A stretch of DNA of 64,000 nt from Mucilaginibacter saanensis (GTDB taxonomy: Bacteria > Bacteroidota > Bacteroidia > Sphingobacteriales > Sphingobacteriaceae), in the NCBI RefSeq assembly GCF_014200575.1, contig NZ_JACHBZ010000003.1, positions 248,001-312,000 of the forward strand, written 5' to 3'. Positions 8,441-17,394 of the stretch are shown one piece after another. Below the pieces are notes generated by a model. It saw only the letters and a program-made list of their open reading frames with translations. It was not told the DNA's origin and did no database searches. Each line of letters starts with the position of its first letter. Position 1 is the first letter of the stretch. The translations under genes and the position numbers were made by a program.

Positions 8441-11400
8441 TTATAGTTTAACTGTTACACCGAATGTAATTGTTCTAACCGATGGATACTGAGCCACATC
8501 AACCCCTCTTTGATAGTTACCATCTGTATAACCCAACTCTGGCGTGTACCCTTTATATTTGGTTATTATAAATATATTTTGGCCAGAGGCATATACTCTT
8601 ACACTATTTAAGGCTGCTTTTTTTGACCATTTTACAGGTAACGTATAACCCAATGTTGCATTTTTAAGGCTTACATAATTACCGCTTTCTACAAAAAGAT
8701 CAGAGGTGCGGTAGTTATCATTGGCACGATCAAGTGATAAACGCGGAATAGTGTTACTTGTACCCGGGCCTGTCCAGCGGCCAAGATCCTCAGCATACAG
8801 GTTAAATGGATAAGTTGGATCAATGCCCTGCATCCTATCGGCATTGTACAAACTCACTCCAAATACTGCCGTAAAATTTGCTGAAAAATCAAAGCCTTTA
8901 TATGACAAACTACCTTGTAAACCTGCGGTAACATTTGGATTTGGATTGCCAAGTGTTGTACGGTCATTACCGTCAATTAAACCGTTACCATCCAAATCGC
9001 GAAAACGTACATCACCCGGTTTAATGCTTCCTTTACGAGGGTCATTCTTCAACGCCGGATCATTATCAATCTCGGCCTGGGTTTGGTATAAGCCATTAGT
9101 TTTCCAGCCATAAAACGAAGCTATTGGCTGCCCCTGATAAGTTCGGGAAATTTCCTGGCTTGAGCGACCATAAACGGTAGAGCCGATAAAAGTACCATCA
9201 CCGTTAAGCTTGGTAACTTTATTTTTAATGAAGGAAGCATTTGCGCCTATGGTATACTTTAACTCGTTACCGCCCTGGTAATTAAGCTCCAACTCAATAC
9301 CATGATTATTCATGGTACCAATATTCTGATCTGGAATGGCTACCGATCCGGCTGCACCAACTACAGGTGGCGACAACAACATATCCTTGGTATTTTTATT
9401 AAAATAGGTGATGTTGGTATTTAACTTGTTATTTAAAAATCCGGCATCGAGGCTGATGTTAGTCATAGCAGCACGTTCCCAGGTAATATTAGGATTGGCA
9501 AGACTAACAACTGCAGCACCGCTTACGCCTGTGCCACCAAAGGCATAACCGCCATTTTCATAAGTACTGCCTATTTTTATTGTACTTACATACTGAAAGG
9601 TACCAACATTCTGGTTTCCCAACTCACCGTAACCACCGGTTAATTTAAGGTTGTTTATCCAGGTTATATTCTTAATGAACTCCTCGTTAGATAACCTCCA
9701 GCCTAAAGAGAAAGCCGGGAAATATCCCCATTGTTTTCCGGAAGGAAATCTTGAAGATCCATCTGCACGGAAAGTCACCGTTGCAAGAAACCTGCCGTCG
9801 TAATCATAAAACAACCGTGCAAAACCTGATTGAAGAGATGAGAAGTCAGGTATTGTACTGGAGTTAAACTGGCTGTTTCCCAAACCAAGTACCCTTTGAG
9901 CCGGGTCTGTATCATCATAACCAACCCTTGATGCGTTAAAACCATAGGATTTAAAGTTTTGGTAAGAATAACCACCCGTAAAAGTTAAATGGCTTTTACC
10001 AAATACTTTATCATAAGTAAGAAAAGACTCAAGTAGTTGTGACGATAATTCGCCTTCTGATTCTGTTAATGTAGATGCGATATTTTGCCTTACCTGGTTT
10101 ACATCAGCAATGCTGAAGTTATAACCACGATTAATAGTGCCATCAAAGGCGTAATTAACACGTAATTTTAAATCTTTGATAAAAGTAACCTCGGCAAAGG
10201 CGTTGGCTAAGGCCCGATATTTTTTGGTAAATCTGTCAGCCTCTTGTATAGTTGCGTAAGGGCTATTGATGTCTCCTAACTGTGAGTTAGCCTTGGCTGT
10301 GCCAAAAGTACCATCAGGATTTACCAAAGGTATAGCCGGATTAAATCGCAGAGCCGAAAATATCAAACCTGTTTGCGAATCGTTATTATTAAACCCGTTA
10401 TTATCGGCGTAGGTTAGCTGTATGTTTTCGCCCAGCTTAAACCATGGTTTTATTTTATGCTCAGAATTTATACGGGTGCTATATCTCTTAAAGTTGGCTT
10501 TATCAATTATCCCGTCTTCATTATAAATAGATGTCGAAAAATAATAGTTTGAAACATCGTTACCCCCTTGTACGCTGATATCGCCATTAGTTACGTGACC
10601 GGTTCCCATGATGGCGCGCTGCCAGTCGGTTCTTTGGGTAGCATAATAGGAATCATTCCATAGTGGATCAATTGCAACACCATCATTAGTATAACGCTCT
10701 CTTTTTAGCTGATAAAGCTGCGGTGCAGTAAGTAGTGAAATGTATTTTGTTGAATTTGAAAAACCGTTATAAAAATTAACAGCTGTACTTAATTTTTGGT
10801 TATATGTACCTTTTTTAGTGGTTACCAATACAACGCCGTTGGCCGCTCTTGTGCCATAAATAGCGCTTGACGATGCATCTTTTAAGATATCAACTGATGC
10901 TATATCATTGGGGTTAAGATCACTTAATGCATCCGGATCACTGGTAGGTACACCATCAATTACGATAAGGGGGTTGGCATCATTAAGCGTACCGGTACCC
11001 CGTATACGAATACTTGGCGCAGCACCCGGCGAACCATCATTACGTACAATGCTTACGCCACTGGCCCGGCCATCCAAAGCCTGCGCAGCAGAGCTCACTG
11101 GTAAATTTTGCAGATCGGCACCTTTTACACTGGCTACAGAACCGGTAATATCAATTTTTTTACTGGTACCATAACCAACTACTACCACCTCATTTAGCGC
11201 AGATGGCAAGGCATCCATAGTAATAGTGAGGCCTTTGTTACCAGCAATTGGCACTATCTTTTTGGCATAACCAATATAAGTAAGTTCCAGTACCCCATCA
11301 TCAGGAGCGTTAATAGTGAAATTACCATTAATATCTGTAGTGATACCTACATTGGTACCCTGCAGCTTAACACTTACCCCTATTAAAGGTTCGCCGGTTT

Positions 11401-11806
11401 TATCAACCACTTTCCCTTTAATGATAGCCTGTTTATTGGCATCATCCTGATTTGAAATGATAACCACATGATCGTCAGCCATTTTATACGATAGCTTATT
11501 ATCAATAATGGTATTCAAGATCTGATCGATAGTAGCGTCTTTTACATCAAGATTAATCTTACCTAACTTTTTGATGGATGAATAGTTGTAAAAGAAACGA
11601 TAATCACTCTGTTTTTGAATTTTGGTAAGTATGCTACTTACTTCGGTTTGCTTAATGCTAAGCGTGAATTTCTGCTGCGAATACACGGTTGCCGAAACTT
11701 GCATGCATGTAACCAGAATTAGAAAAAAAACTGCTTTCATTAGCAAAATAACTTTTAGACATACGGGGGCACCCTGAAGCGGAAATACCCTTCTTGTTTT
11801 TTTCAT
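8441..11806 (-). CDS. SusC-family TonB-dependent transporter with STN domain (PUL1)
   Basis: 1121 residues, the usual length for SusC transducers. A signal peptide (to about 43) is followed by an STN domain (about 50-110, FTLSIKQTEVSSILTKIQKQ), a carboxypeptidase-regulatory-like domain (about 128-205, IKGKVVDKTGEPLIGVSVKL), the SusC motif LNEVVVVGYGTSKK, a plug (about 215-335) and a 22-strand barrel to the end. The STN domain is the part that contacts FecR in ECF-regulated transporters, which agrees with the upstream sigma/FecR pair. The protein imports oligosaccharides and probably signals their presence. It is intact, unlike the PUL2 SusC. Confidence 0.95.
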   Translation of the reverse strand: MKKTRRVFPLQGAPVCLKVILLMKAVFFLILVTCMQVSATVYSQQKFTLSIKQTEVSSILTKIQKQSDYRFFYNYSSIKKLGKINLDVKDATIDQILNTIIDNKLSYKMADDHVVIISNQDDANKQAIIKGKVVDKTGEPLIGVSVKLQGTNVGITTDINGNFTINAPDDGVLELTYIGYAKKIVPIAGNKGLTITMDALPSALNEVVVVGYGTSKKIDITGSVASVKGADLQNLPVSSAAQALDGRASGVSIVRNDGSPGAAPSIRIRGTGTLNDANPLIVIDGVPTSDPDALSDLNPNDIASVDILKDASSSAIYGTRAANGVVLVTTKKGTYNQKLSTAVNFYNGFSNSTKYISLLTAPQLYQLKRERYTNDGVAIDPLWNDSYYATQRTDWQRAIMGTGHVTNGDISVQGGNDVSNYYFSTSIYNEDGIIDKANFKRYSTRINSEHKIKPWFKLGENIQLTYADNNGFNNNDSQTGLIFSALRFNPAIPLVNPDGTFGTAKANSQLGDINSPYATIQEADRFTKKYRALANAFAEVTFIKDLKLRVNYAFDGTINRGYNFSIADVNQVRQNIASTLTESEGELSSQLLESFLTYDKVFGKSHLTFTGGYSYQNFKSYGFNASRVGYDDTDPAQRVLGLGNSQFNSSTIPDFSSLQSGFARLFYDYDGRFLATVTFRADGSSRFPSGKQWGYFPAFSLGWRLSNEEFIKNITWINNLKLTGGYGELGNQNVGTFQYVSTIKIGSTYENGGYAFGGTGVSGAAVVSLANPNITWERAAMTNISLDAGFLNNKLNTNITYFNKNTKDMLLSPPVVGAAGSVAIPDQNIGTMNNHGIELELNYQGGNELKYTIGANASFIKNKVTKLNGDGTFIGSTVYGRSSQEISRTYQGQPIASFYGWKTNGLYQTQAEIDNDPALKNDPRKGSIKPGDVRFRDLDGNGLIDGNDRTTLGNPNPNVTAGLQGSLSYKGFDFSANFTAVFGVSLYNADRMQGIDPTYPFNLYAEDLGRWTGPGTSNTIPRLSLDRANDNYRTSDLFVESGNYVSLKNATLGYTLPVKWSKKAALNSVRVYASGQNIFIITKYKGYTPELGYTDGNYQRGVDVAQYPSVRTITFGVTVKL

Positions 11807-11832
11807 TACATTTGTTTTGAAAATAAATGGAT

Positions 11833-11912
11833 AGAGTAAGGCTGTGTTATAACCTCTTACTCTTGTTAATAAAATCCTATTTTTTTACAGGGAGGAGTGC
11901 CAGCTCTTCCCT
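11833..11912 (-). promoter_or_regulatory. Structured leader between fecR1 and susC1
   Basis: Two inverted repeats lie in the 184-nt gap before susC1. AGAGTAAG (11833-11840) pairs with CTTACTCT (11856-11863). AGGGAGGAG (11889-11897) nearly pairs with CTCTTCCCT (11904-11912), with one imperfect pair. No good TAnnTTTG box was found, as expected if an ECF sigma reads this promoter. The regulatory role is inference. Confidence 0.35.
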
Positions 11913-11990
11913 TGTTTATTTTGGATTTTCAGGAATCTGATAAGTAATCTTTCAATTTCATACGCGGTTAGTTTAAGGGGTTATTAAATA

Positions 11991-13088
11991 TTAGTTTTGT
12001 TTTTCTTTTTGCGTCAAATAAACAACCTTTCCATCCATCCGGTATTTGAATGGGGTTGTCATTTCAATGATCTGCATAGCATTTTGCAATGATTCCTTGT
12101 CCAGTAAACCACTTATCTGTTCGGTTTTAAGCGCCTGATCTTCAAACACCACCTGTACATTATATTTACGTTCTATTTGTTTAGCTACATCCTCAAATAA
12201 TTCGTTGGTAAATAAAATACGATTATCAAGCCAGGCTGTTTCTTTAATCTCAGTAGGTTTAACTTCGGCAAGCGTAGTTACCTGATATTCCATTTTTGCC
12301 TCGCTATGAGCAGTAGCTGATGTTGCATGCGCCGCAGGCAGGTTATTAGCCACCATTAATTTTTCGTTGGGTAATAATATAATGGTTTTCTCCGGGTTAT
12401 TTTTGAGCTCAACCTGTACCTTTCCCCTCAACAGTGTGGTTTCGGTGGTTTTATCGTCATTGTAAGCCTTTACATTAAATACGGTTCCAAGCACTTTAAC
12501 CGTAAGTTTATTGGTGTGAACCAGAAAAGGCTTTTTTGCATTTTTTGTAACCTCAAAAAATCCCTCACCATTAAGACTAACATCCCTGGTATTTTTTGAA
12601 AATGTTTCGGGATAAGTAAATGTACTACCTGCATTCAGCACCACTTTGGTACCATCGGGCATTACCAATTTACGGGTTGCGCCATACGGAACGTAGATTT
12701 TATGCATCACTAAACTTGATGCCAGATTGTTATACTGAAGTTTGCGGATATAAAATAAACCGCAGGCAACACCTAATATCAGGATGGCAGCCGCAGCCCA
12801 CTGCCAGTTAAATAACCGTTTTATTTTATCTGTTTCAATATCGCCTGAATGACTTTCGTTTGAGTTTTTAATTTTATACCAAAGATCTTCCAGTTTTTCG
12901 CTGATATCTTTTTGCCTGGTAACATTACCCGTTTGTTTTACATCGCCTGTAAATGCATCGGTAACCTGATGCATTTTCTTATACTCAGGAAATTGGTCAA
13001 GAAATACCTTAAGTTCTGCTAATTCTTCTTCGCTGGCAGTTTTGCCCATGCTTTTAGCCATTAACTCAATAAACCTCGATTTTCCCAT
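11991..13088 (-). CDS. FecR-family anti-sigma factor (PUL1)
   Basis: A 365-residue inner-membrane regulator. A cytoplasmic sigma-binding segment is followed by one membrane span (WQWAAAAILILGVACGLFYI, near 98-117), a periplasmic FecR domain (about 130-235, with VPYGATRKLVMPDGTKVVLN) and a C-terminal DUF4974/STN-like domain whose repeat ends in FKYRMDGKVVYLTQ. It should hold the ECF sigma encoded just upstream and release it when SusC1 is loaded. I chose the ATG at 13086-13088 (MGKSRFIELMAK); the frame extends 11 codons further to a TTG at 13119-13121, but the ATG start is more typical. It lies 110 nt downstream of the sigma gene. Confidence 0.92.
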   Translation of the reverse strand: MGKSRFIELMAKSMGKTASEEELAELKVFLDQFPEYKKMHQVTDAFTGDVKQTGNVTRQKDISEKLEDLWYKIKNSNESHSGDIETDKIKRLFNWQWAAAAILILGVACGLFYIRKLQYNNLASSLVMHKIYVPYGATRKLVMPDGTKVVLNAGSTFTYPETFSKNTRDVSLNGEGFFEVTKNAKKPFLVHTNKLTVKVLGTVFNVKAYNDDKTTETTLLRGKVQVELKNNPEKTIILLPNEKLMVANNLPAAHATSATAHSEAKMEYQVTTLAEVKPTEIKETAWLDNRILFTNELFEDVAKQIERKYNVQVVFEDQALKTEQISGLLDKESLQNAMQIIEMTTPFKYRMDGKVVYLTQKEKQN

Positions 13089-13198
13089 AATAAATTGTAT
13101 TCTGCTGTAAGGACACAGCAACCAGCGGTTTTTCCTAAAGGAAAATATATTTTTTTTGAGATCGTTATTAGAAGGCTATAAAAAAGCCCCGCTCCTGT

Positions 13199-13738
13199 TT
13201 ATTTATTACTTAGGGTATCATCAAGTTTTTTTAGCGCAATGGCAAGCTGGGCAAAAACAGTTTTATTGGAAAGGCCTAAAATATCAGCCACCTCATTGCA
13301 TGATAAATCGTCTTCTTTTACCATTTTAAAAATCAGTTTGCAACGCGGTGGTAAACTGTTAACGGCCCTTAAAACCCTAATTTGTAATTCCTTACTGATA
13401 AGTAACTGCGAGGGATCAACAGATAAATGAAAATAGTAAGATTCTGTGAGTTGTAATTCTTTTATTTTTTTGGATGAACTACTGCGCAGATGATTTAAAC
13501 AGGCATTTTTTATCAGTACATATAAGTAAACCTGCAAATTTTTGATATTGTTAAGCCTTTCACGAGCAAGCCATATTTTTAAAAAAGCATCATTTACAAT
13601 TTCCTCCGCTGCTTCTCTTTCCGCTAAAAACGAATATGCAAATTTGTGCAATTTAGCCTCATGTAATTCATAAAGCTCATTAAATGCAGCTTCATCCCCA
13701 TCTATCTGAATACGACGAATAAGTTCTTGTGTACTCAC
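13199..13738 (-). CDS. ECF RNA polymerase sigma factor (PUL1)
   Basis: A 179-residue sigma-70 family protein of the Bacteroidota ECF type that pairs with FecR. Region 2 covers about residues 18-65 (FNELYELHEAKLHKFAYSFL, then EEIVNDAFLKIW). Region 4, a helix-turn-helix, covers about 122-172 (LPPRCKLIFKMVKEDDLSCN, VADILGLSNKTVFAQL). There is no region 3, as usual for ECF factors. It heads the minus-strand PUL1 gene order and should activate the susC1 promoter when FecR releases it. Confidence 0.94.
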   Translation of the reverse strand: MSTQELIRRIQIDGDEAAFNELYELHEAKLHKFAYSFLAEREAAEEIVNDAFLKIWLARERLNNIKNLQVYLYVLIKNACLNHLRSSSSKKIKELQLTESYYFHLSVDPSQLLISKELQIRVLRAVNSLPPRCKLIFKMVKEDDLSCNEVADILGLSNKTVFAQLAIALKKLDDTLSNK

Positions 13739-13906
13739 AATGAGCGGTATTTTAACAACAGTTTAAATTAATTGAAAATTACTTCAATTAACAAAAGTGT
13801 AAATTTAATACCATATTACGTATAAATACCATCGTATTCTGAATTGTGCTAAACTAAATTGGCCAAACGTTAAATAGCGAAGTCATTACTTGAAGTTTTA
13901 GTTACC

Positions 13907-13936
13907 TATATTTGTAGCACATTTGAATTTTGCAAA
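13907..13936 (+). promoter_or_regulatory. Probable araC promoter and operator
   Basis: TATATTTG at 13907-13914 matches the Bacteroidota -7 box TAnnTTTG. The nearest upstream TTG (13890-13892) is too close, at 14 nt, for a good -33 element. The 16-mer ATTTGAATTTTGCAAA (13921-13936) ends right at the araC start codon and recurs exactly at 14856-14871 before the SDR gene, which marks it as a candidate AraC site. Confidence 0.4.
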
Positions 13937-14848
13937 ATGGCGCCTGATATTATCACCCTCGAAGAGTTTTATGAACAAACAGCCACCTTAATCCCTGATG
14001 GAATAAATAAGGAGATAGGTCATTTTAACGTATTTAAAATTGATGAGCTGATGGCAAAGTCAAGAAAGAAATCTGTTATGCCTTACAACCGGAGGGCCTA
14101 TTACAAAATCAGCATGATAAGCGGAAAGAACAAAGCCGAATATGCCGACAAAGTTGTTGATATTGAGAAAAATGCCCTCTTGTTTGCTACGCCAAAAATA
14201 CCCTACCATTATGTACCGCAAGATGATGATCAGTTTGGCTATTTCTGCATCTTTACAAGCGACTTTTTGATACAGCATAAAAGCGGTGTAATATTGGATG
14301 ATCTTCCTATTTTTCAACCTGGAGGCTATCCGATATTCCAGCTTACGGATGAGGCTACCGAAGATATTACCTTTATTTTCAAGAAGATGTATAACGAGTT
14401 ATCATCCGATTATGCCTATAAATATGATCTTTTGCGCAATTACGTACTTGAACTGATTCATTACGGACAAAAGCTGCAGCCTGCCACAGCGTTATATCCA
14501 TCCCATACGGCATCAGCACGTGTTTCGTCCTTGTTTATTGAATTGCTGGAACGGCAGTTCCCTATTGAATCGCCTCACCAAAAATTAAACCTGCGTACTG
14601 CAAAAGACTATGCCAACCGGCTGGCCGTTCATGTAAATCACCTCAACAAAGTATTGAAAGAGAATACAGGTAAAACTACCACTCATATCATCAGCAGCAG
14701 AATTATTCAGGAAGCTAAAATACTGTTAAAACAAACCGACTGGAACATCTCAGAAATTGGCTATTGCCTTGGTTTTGAACAGGTAGCACATTTTTCTAAT
14801 TTTTTCAGAAAACAAACATCATTTTCGCCAGTCGCTTTTAGAGCTTAG
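13937..14848 (+). CDS. AraC-family transcriptional regulator
   Basis: 303 residues. The N-terminal half (about 1-190) has a cupin-like, AraC effector-type sequence (VVDIEKNALLFATPKIPYHY). The C-terminal half carries two helix-turn-helix motifs of the HTH_18 type (about 210-303): AKDYANRLAVHVNHLNKVLK for the first, then WNISEIGYCLGFEQVAHFSN followed by FFRKQTSFSPVAFR for the second, with the family ending intact. It lies 109 nt upstream of the SDR gene on the same strand. Repeated sequence elements before both genes suggest it controls itself and the reductase. The inducer is unknown. Confidence 0.92.
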   Translation: MAPDIITLEEFYEQTATLIPDGINKEIGHFNVFKIDELMAKSRKKSVMPYNRRAYYKISMISGKNKAEYADKVVDIEKNALLFATPKIPYHYVPQDDDQFGYFCIFTSDFLIQHKSGVILDDLPIFQPGGYPIFQLTDEATEDITFIFKKMYNELSSDYAYKYDLLRNYVLELIHYGQKLQPATALYPSHTASARVSSLFIELLERQFPIESPHQKLNLRTAKDYANRLAVHVNHLNKVLKENTGKTTTHIISSRIIQEAKILLKQTDWNISEIGYCLGFEQVAHFSNFFRKQTSFSPVAFRA

Positions 14849-14855
14849 TATCAAT

Positions 14856-14921
14856 ATTTGAATTTTGCAAACATCAGATTGATACATGCAAACAGGCTAC
14901 ATGTTTGCTGTCCTACATTTG
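14856..14921 (+). promoter_or_regulatory. Candidate AraC operator and promoter of the SDR gene
   Basis: The 16-mer ATTTGAATTTTGCAAA (14856-14871) repeats the sequence next to the araC start. GCAAACA occurs at 14867-14873 and 14888-14894, exactly 21 bp apart (two helical turns), and inverted as TGTTTGC at 14902-14908. TACATTTG (14914-14921) fits the -7 consensus TAnnTTTG. No -33 TTG lies at the right distance, as expected for an activator-dependent promoter. Binding is inference. Confidence 0.5.
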
Positions 14922-14957
14922 TTTTATTAAATTTAACAATCAATCTAATACAAAAAA

Positions 14958-15722
14958 ATGGCACAAATAAAAAAGATAGCTCTGGTTACCGGTGGTAGCC
15001 GTGGTTTGGGTAAAAACATGGCATTAAGCATTGCTCAAAAAGGTATTGATGTAATGCTAACGTATAACAGTAAAAAAGATGAGGCGCTTGCTGTAGTGGC
15101 ACAAATAGAACAAACAGGCCAAAAAGCTGCTGCCTTACAACTGGATGCTGGTAACGTTAAAAGCTTTAAGAGTTTTTTTGACCAGGTAACAATCGTATTA
15201 AAAGACACCTTTAACACCGATCATTTTGACTTTTTGATCAATAATGCTGGCGTTGGTGTTGGAGGATCATTTGCTGAAACAACAGAGGAAGATTTTGACA
15301 TGCTGTTTAATATCCATTTTAAAGGGGTTTACTTTTTAACTCAGAAAGCTTTGCCACTCATTAATGATGGCGGCCGTATCATTAACCTGTCATCAGGGCT
15401 GGCCCGTTTCAGCACACCTGGATATGCCGCCTACGCATCAATGAAAGGTGGTGTTGAAGTATTAACCAGGTACATGGCCAAAGAACTTGGTGCACGGGGT
15501 ATTGCTGCAAACGTTGTTGCCCCAGGAGCTATTGAAACCGATTTTGGTGGCGGCGCAGTACGCGACAACGAGCATATTAATAAATATATTGCAGATGCGA
15601 CAGCCTTAGGCCGTGTAGGTTTGCCTGATGACATAGGGGGTGTGGTAGCATTTTTATGTACCGAAGATGCTAAATGGATAAATGCACAACGGATTGAGGT
15701 TTCCGGCGGTATGTATATATAA
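14958..15722 (+). CDS. Short-chain dehydrogenase/reductase (classical SDR)
   Basis: 254 residues, typical for classical SDRs. The NAD(P)-binding motif TGGSRGLG is at 11-18, NNAG at 95-98, a catalytic serine in NLSSG near 145, and YASMK (Tyr159, Lys163) provides the active-site pair. The tail VAFLCTEDAKWINAQRIEVSGG resembles 3-oxoacyl-ACP reductase (FabG)-like proteins, but the AraC partnership suggests an accessory carbonyl reductase, perhaps detoxifying. The substrate is unknown. An intrinsic terminator starts 12 nt after the stop. Confidence 0.92.
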   Translation: MAQIKKIALVTGGSRGLGKNMALSIAQKGIDVMLTYNSKKDEALAVVAQIEQTGQKAAALQLDAGNVKSFKSFFDQVTIVLKDTFNTDHFDFLINNAGVGVGGSFAETTEEDFDMLFNIHFKGVYFLTQKALPLINDGGRIINLSSGLARFSTPGYAAYASMKGGVEVLTRYMAKELGARGIAANVVAPGAIETDFGGGAVRDNEHINKYIADATALGRVGLPDDIGGVVAFLCTEDAKWINAQRIEVSGGMYI

Positions 15723-15733
15723 CATTTTTCGAT

Positions 15734-15779
15734 AAAAAAGGATCAGGGATTTGATGAACAAATCGCTGATCCTTTTTTT
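15734..15779. terminator. Bidirectional terminator between the SDR and esterase genes
   Basis: AAAAAAGGATCAGGGATTT (15734-15752) pairs with the matching arm at 15760-15778 with one mismatch, around a 7-nt loop. A-rich and T-rich flanks on both sides allow it to work in either direction. It serves the convergent SDR gene and the esterase gene, whose stop codon overlaps its right end. Confidence 0.85.
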
Positions 15780-16506
15780 ATAAATAATTCACCACCATTT
15801 GTCGCCATGAACGTGCCTGATGTGCTTCTTTCTCCCAAATGTAAATTGAATTATGTATACCCTTATCTGTCAATGCCCTGCTTAAAGATAAATTGTTATG
15901 TAGTAATACATCCTCGCGCCCTATGGCCAAAACAATGTTCATTTGCTTTATACCCTGTAACCGGGCCTCATCACCTAAATTTGGTATATATTGAGATGGC
16001 ATATTGAAATAAACATTCTCATCCCAGTAACCTTCTAACAAATCTTCGTAATGCCCTATCTTGGTAGCAATATCATACCGGCCGCTCATGCCCACTACTT
16101 TATTAAATGCACCCGGATGCCGGAGCGCTATATTTACGGCATGGTAAGCACCAAGACTGCAACCTGCAACTATTTTAAATGAAGTTGAATTTTTTTGATG
16201 CATAAAGGGCATAACCTCTTGCAAAATATATTGTTCATACTGAATATGACGTGTTATTTTTGCCGCCGGATGAAATCCTGAACTATAAAAGCTCTCGCAA
16301 TCGCAGCTATCAACACAATAAACCTGGATGTATCCCTTTTCAATTTTATCACGAAGAGATTCAATTACCCGCCAGTTTTCATAATCATAAAAACGCCCCA
16401 TTCTTGCCGGAAAAAACAAAACAGTGGCGCCGCTATAACCGAAAATCAGCATCTCCATATTTCTTTGAAGAACCGGGCTATACCACTGAATATATTCTCT
16501 ATTCAT
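15778..16506 (-). CDS. Esterase-like alpha/beta hydrolase (COG4947 type)
   Basis: 242 residues without a signal peptide. GCSLGAYHA (115-123) is the nucleophile elbow (GxSxG, Ser117). VGMSGRYDI and the C-terminal WEKEAHQARSW, with a likely catalytic His, fit the alpha/beta-hydrolase fold of the D-esterase-like group often called putative esterase. ESFYSSGFHPAAKITRHIQY is typical of this group. It lies 35 nt downstream of the SGNH hydrolase gene on the same strand, so the two are probably co-transcribed. The substrate is unknown. Confidence 0.8.
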   Translation of the reverse strand: MNREYIQWYSPVLQRNMEMLIFGYSGATVLFFPARMGRFYDYENWRVIESLRDKIEKGYIQVYCVDSCDCESFYSSGFHPAAKITRHIQYEQYILQEVMPFMHQKNSTSFKIVAGCSLGAYHAVNIALRHPGAFNKVVGMSGRYDIATKIGHYEDLLEGYWDENVYFNMPSQYIPNLGDEARLQGIKQMNIVLAIGREDVLLHNNLSLSRALTDKGIHNSIYIWEKEAHQARSWRQMVVNYL

Positions 16507-16541
16507 ACTAAGTATTGCAAGATGGTGCTATTGTATGACCT

Positions 16542-17153
16542 CTATATTAATTCTGCGTGAAAATTTTCCAACAACTTTGCGTAAATAGCCTGTTTCCATA
16601 AGGCATATCCTTTAAAACTTAGATGAAGCCCATCCTGTTGAAAGTATTCTTTTTCAGGATAACCTTCCTTATTTAACATTTTGTTATAGATATTGATGAA
16701 TTTCCAGTTATTATCCTGCTTTATAATCTCATTTTCAATGATATTGTTTGTATATTTTAATGAGTTAATAAGATCCCAGCGGGCAATGCTGGGCTTAATA
16801 GAAACAAAGTAACAGGGAATATCACCAAACCGCCTAAAAATCTGGTTGGTTAGCTGTTCAAAAAAGATAAATATTTCCTCCGGGTGCCTGCCATCTCCCA
16901 GGTCATTATCACCAGCGTAAATAACTATGGATTTGGCATCATAAGGAGCAACAACACGATTAAAAAACCAGGAACATGCCGCCAATGTAGAACCTCCAAA
17001 CCCCAGGTTAACTGGGTTAAAGGTCTTAAAATCGTCAAACAAAGTATCCCATAACCTTATAGATGAACTACCGTAAAACAATGTTGCGGGCTGATCCGCT
17101 GCTTTTAATCTTTCCTTTTCCAGTCCCTTAACCTCTTCTTCGTACCAATACAT
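16542..17153 (-). CDS. SGNH/GDSL-family hydrolase
   Basis: 203 residues, no signal peptide. The four family blocks are visible: GSSSIRLW (from 28, nucleophile probably Ser30), LGFGGST (Gly block), YAGDNDL (Asn82) and DGLHLSFKGY (Asp/His pair in the C-terminal part). The family comprises lipases, lysophospholipase L1-like enzymes and carbohydrate esterases. It is cytoplasmic by sequence, and with the esterase gene downstream forms a two-gene hydrolase unit. Which ester it cleaves cannot be inferred. Confidence 0.85.
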   Translation of the reverse strand: MYWYEEEVKGLEKERLKAADQPATLFYGSSSIRLWDTLFDDFKTFNPVNLGFGGSTLAACSWFFNRVVAPYDAKSIVIYAGDNDLGDGRHPEEIFIFFEQLTNQIFRRFGDIPCYFVSIKPSIARWDLINSLKYTNNIIENEIIKQDNNWKFINIYNKMLNKEGYPEKEYFQQDGLHLSFKGYALWKQAIYAKLLENFHAELI

Positions 17154-17394
17154 ACACCTTAACTATAATATATGCTAAAAGTAAAAAATTACCGTTGAAA
17201 ACGAGGGTCTTATTTAATGTTTAGTCATAAACACAAACACCAGGTTAGCATAATATAAACTCATTAACACGCCCAGGCATAAATTTTATAATTTCTTTAC
17301 AAACAAAATTCAAATTATAAGTTTTGGTTATATAGCTATATGCCCCTACTCACTTTATTTAATTACATTTATACTAAATCAACAATAAACGCCG

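Noticed and set aside
13141..13198. Terminator after the PUL1 sigma gene (AAAAAAGCCCC stretch)
   Set aside because: No complementary arm of useful length could be found; only a 4-bp GGCT/AGCC pair.
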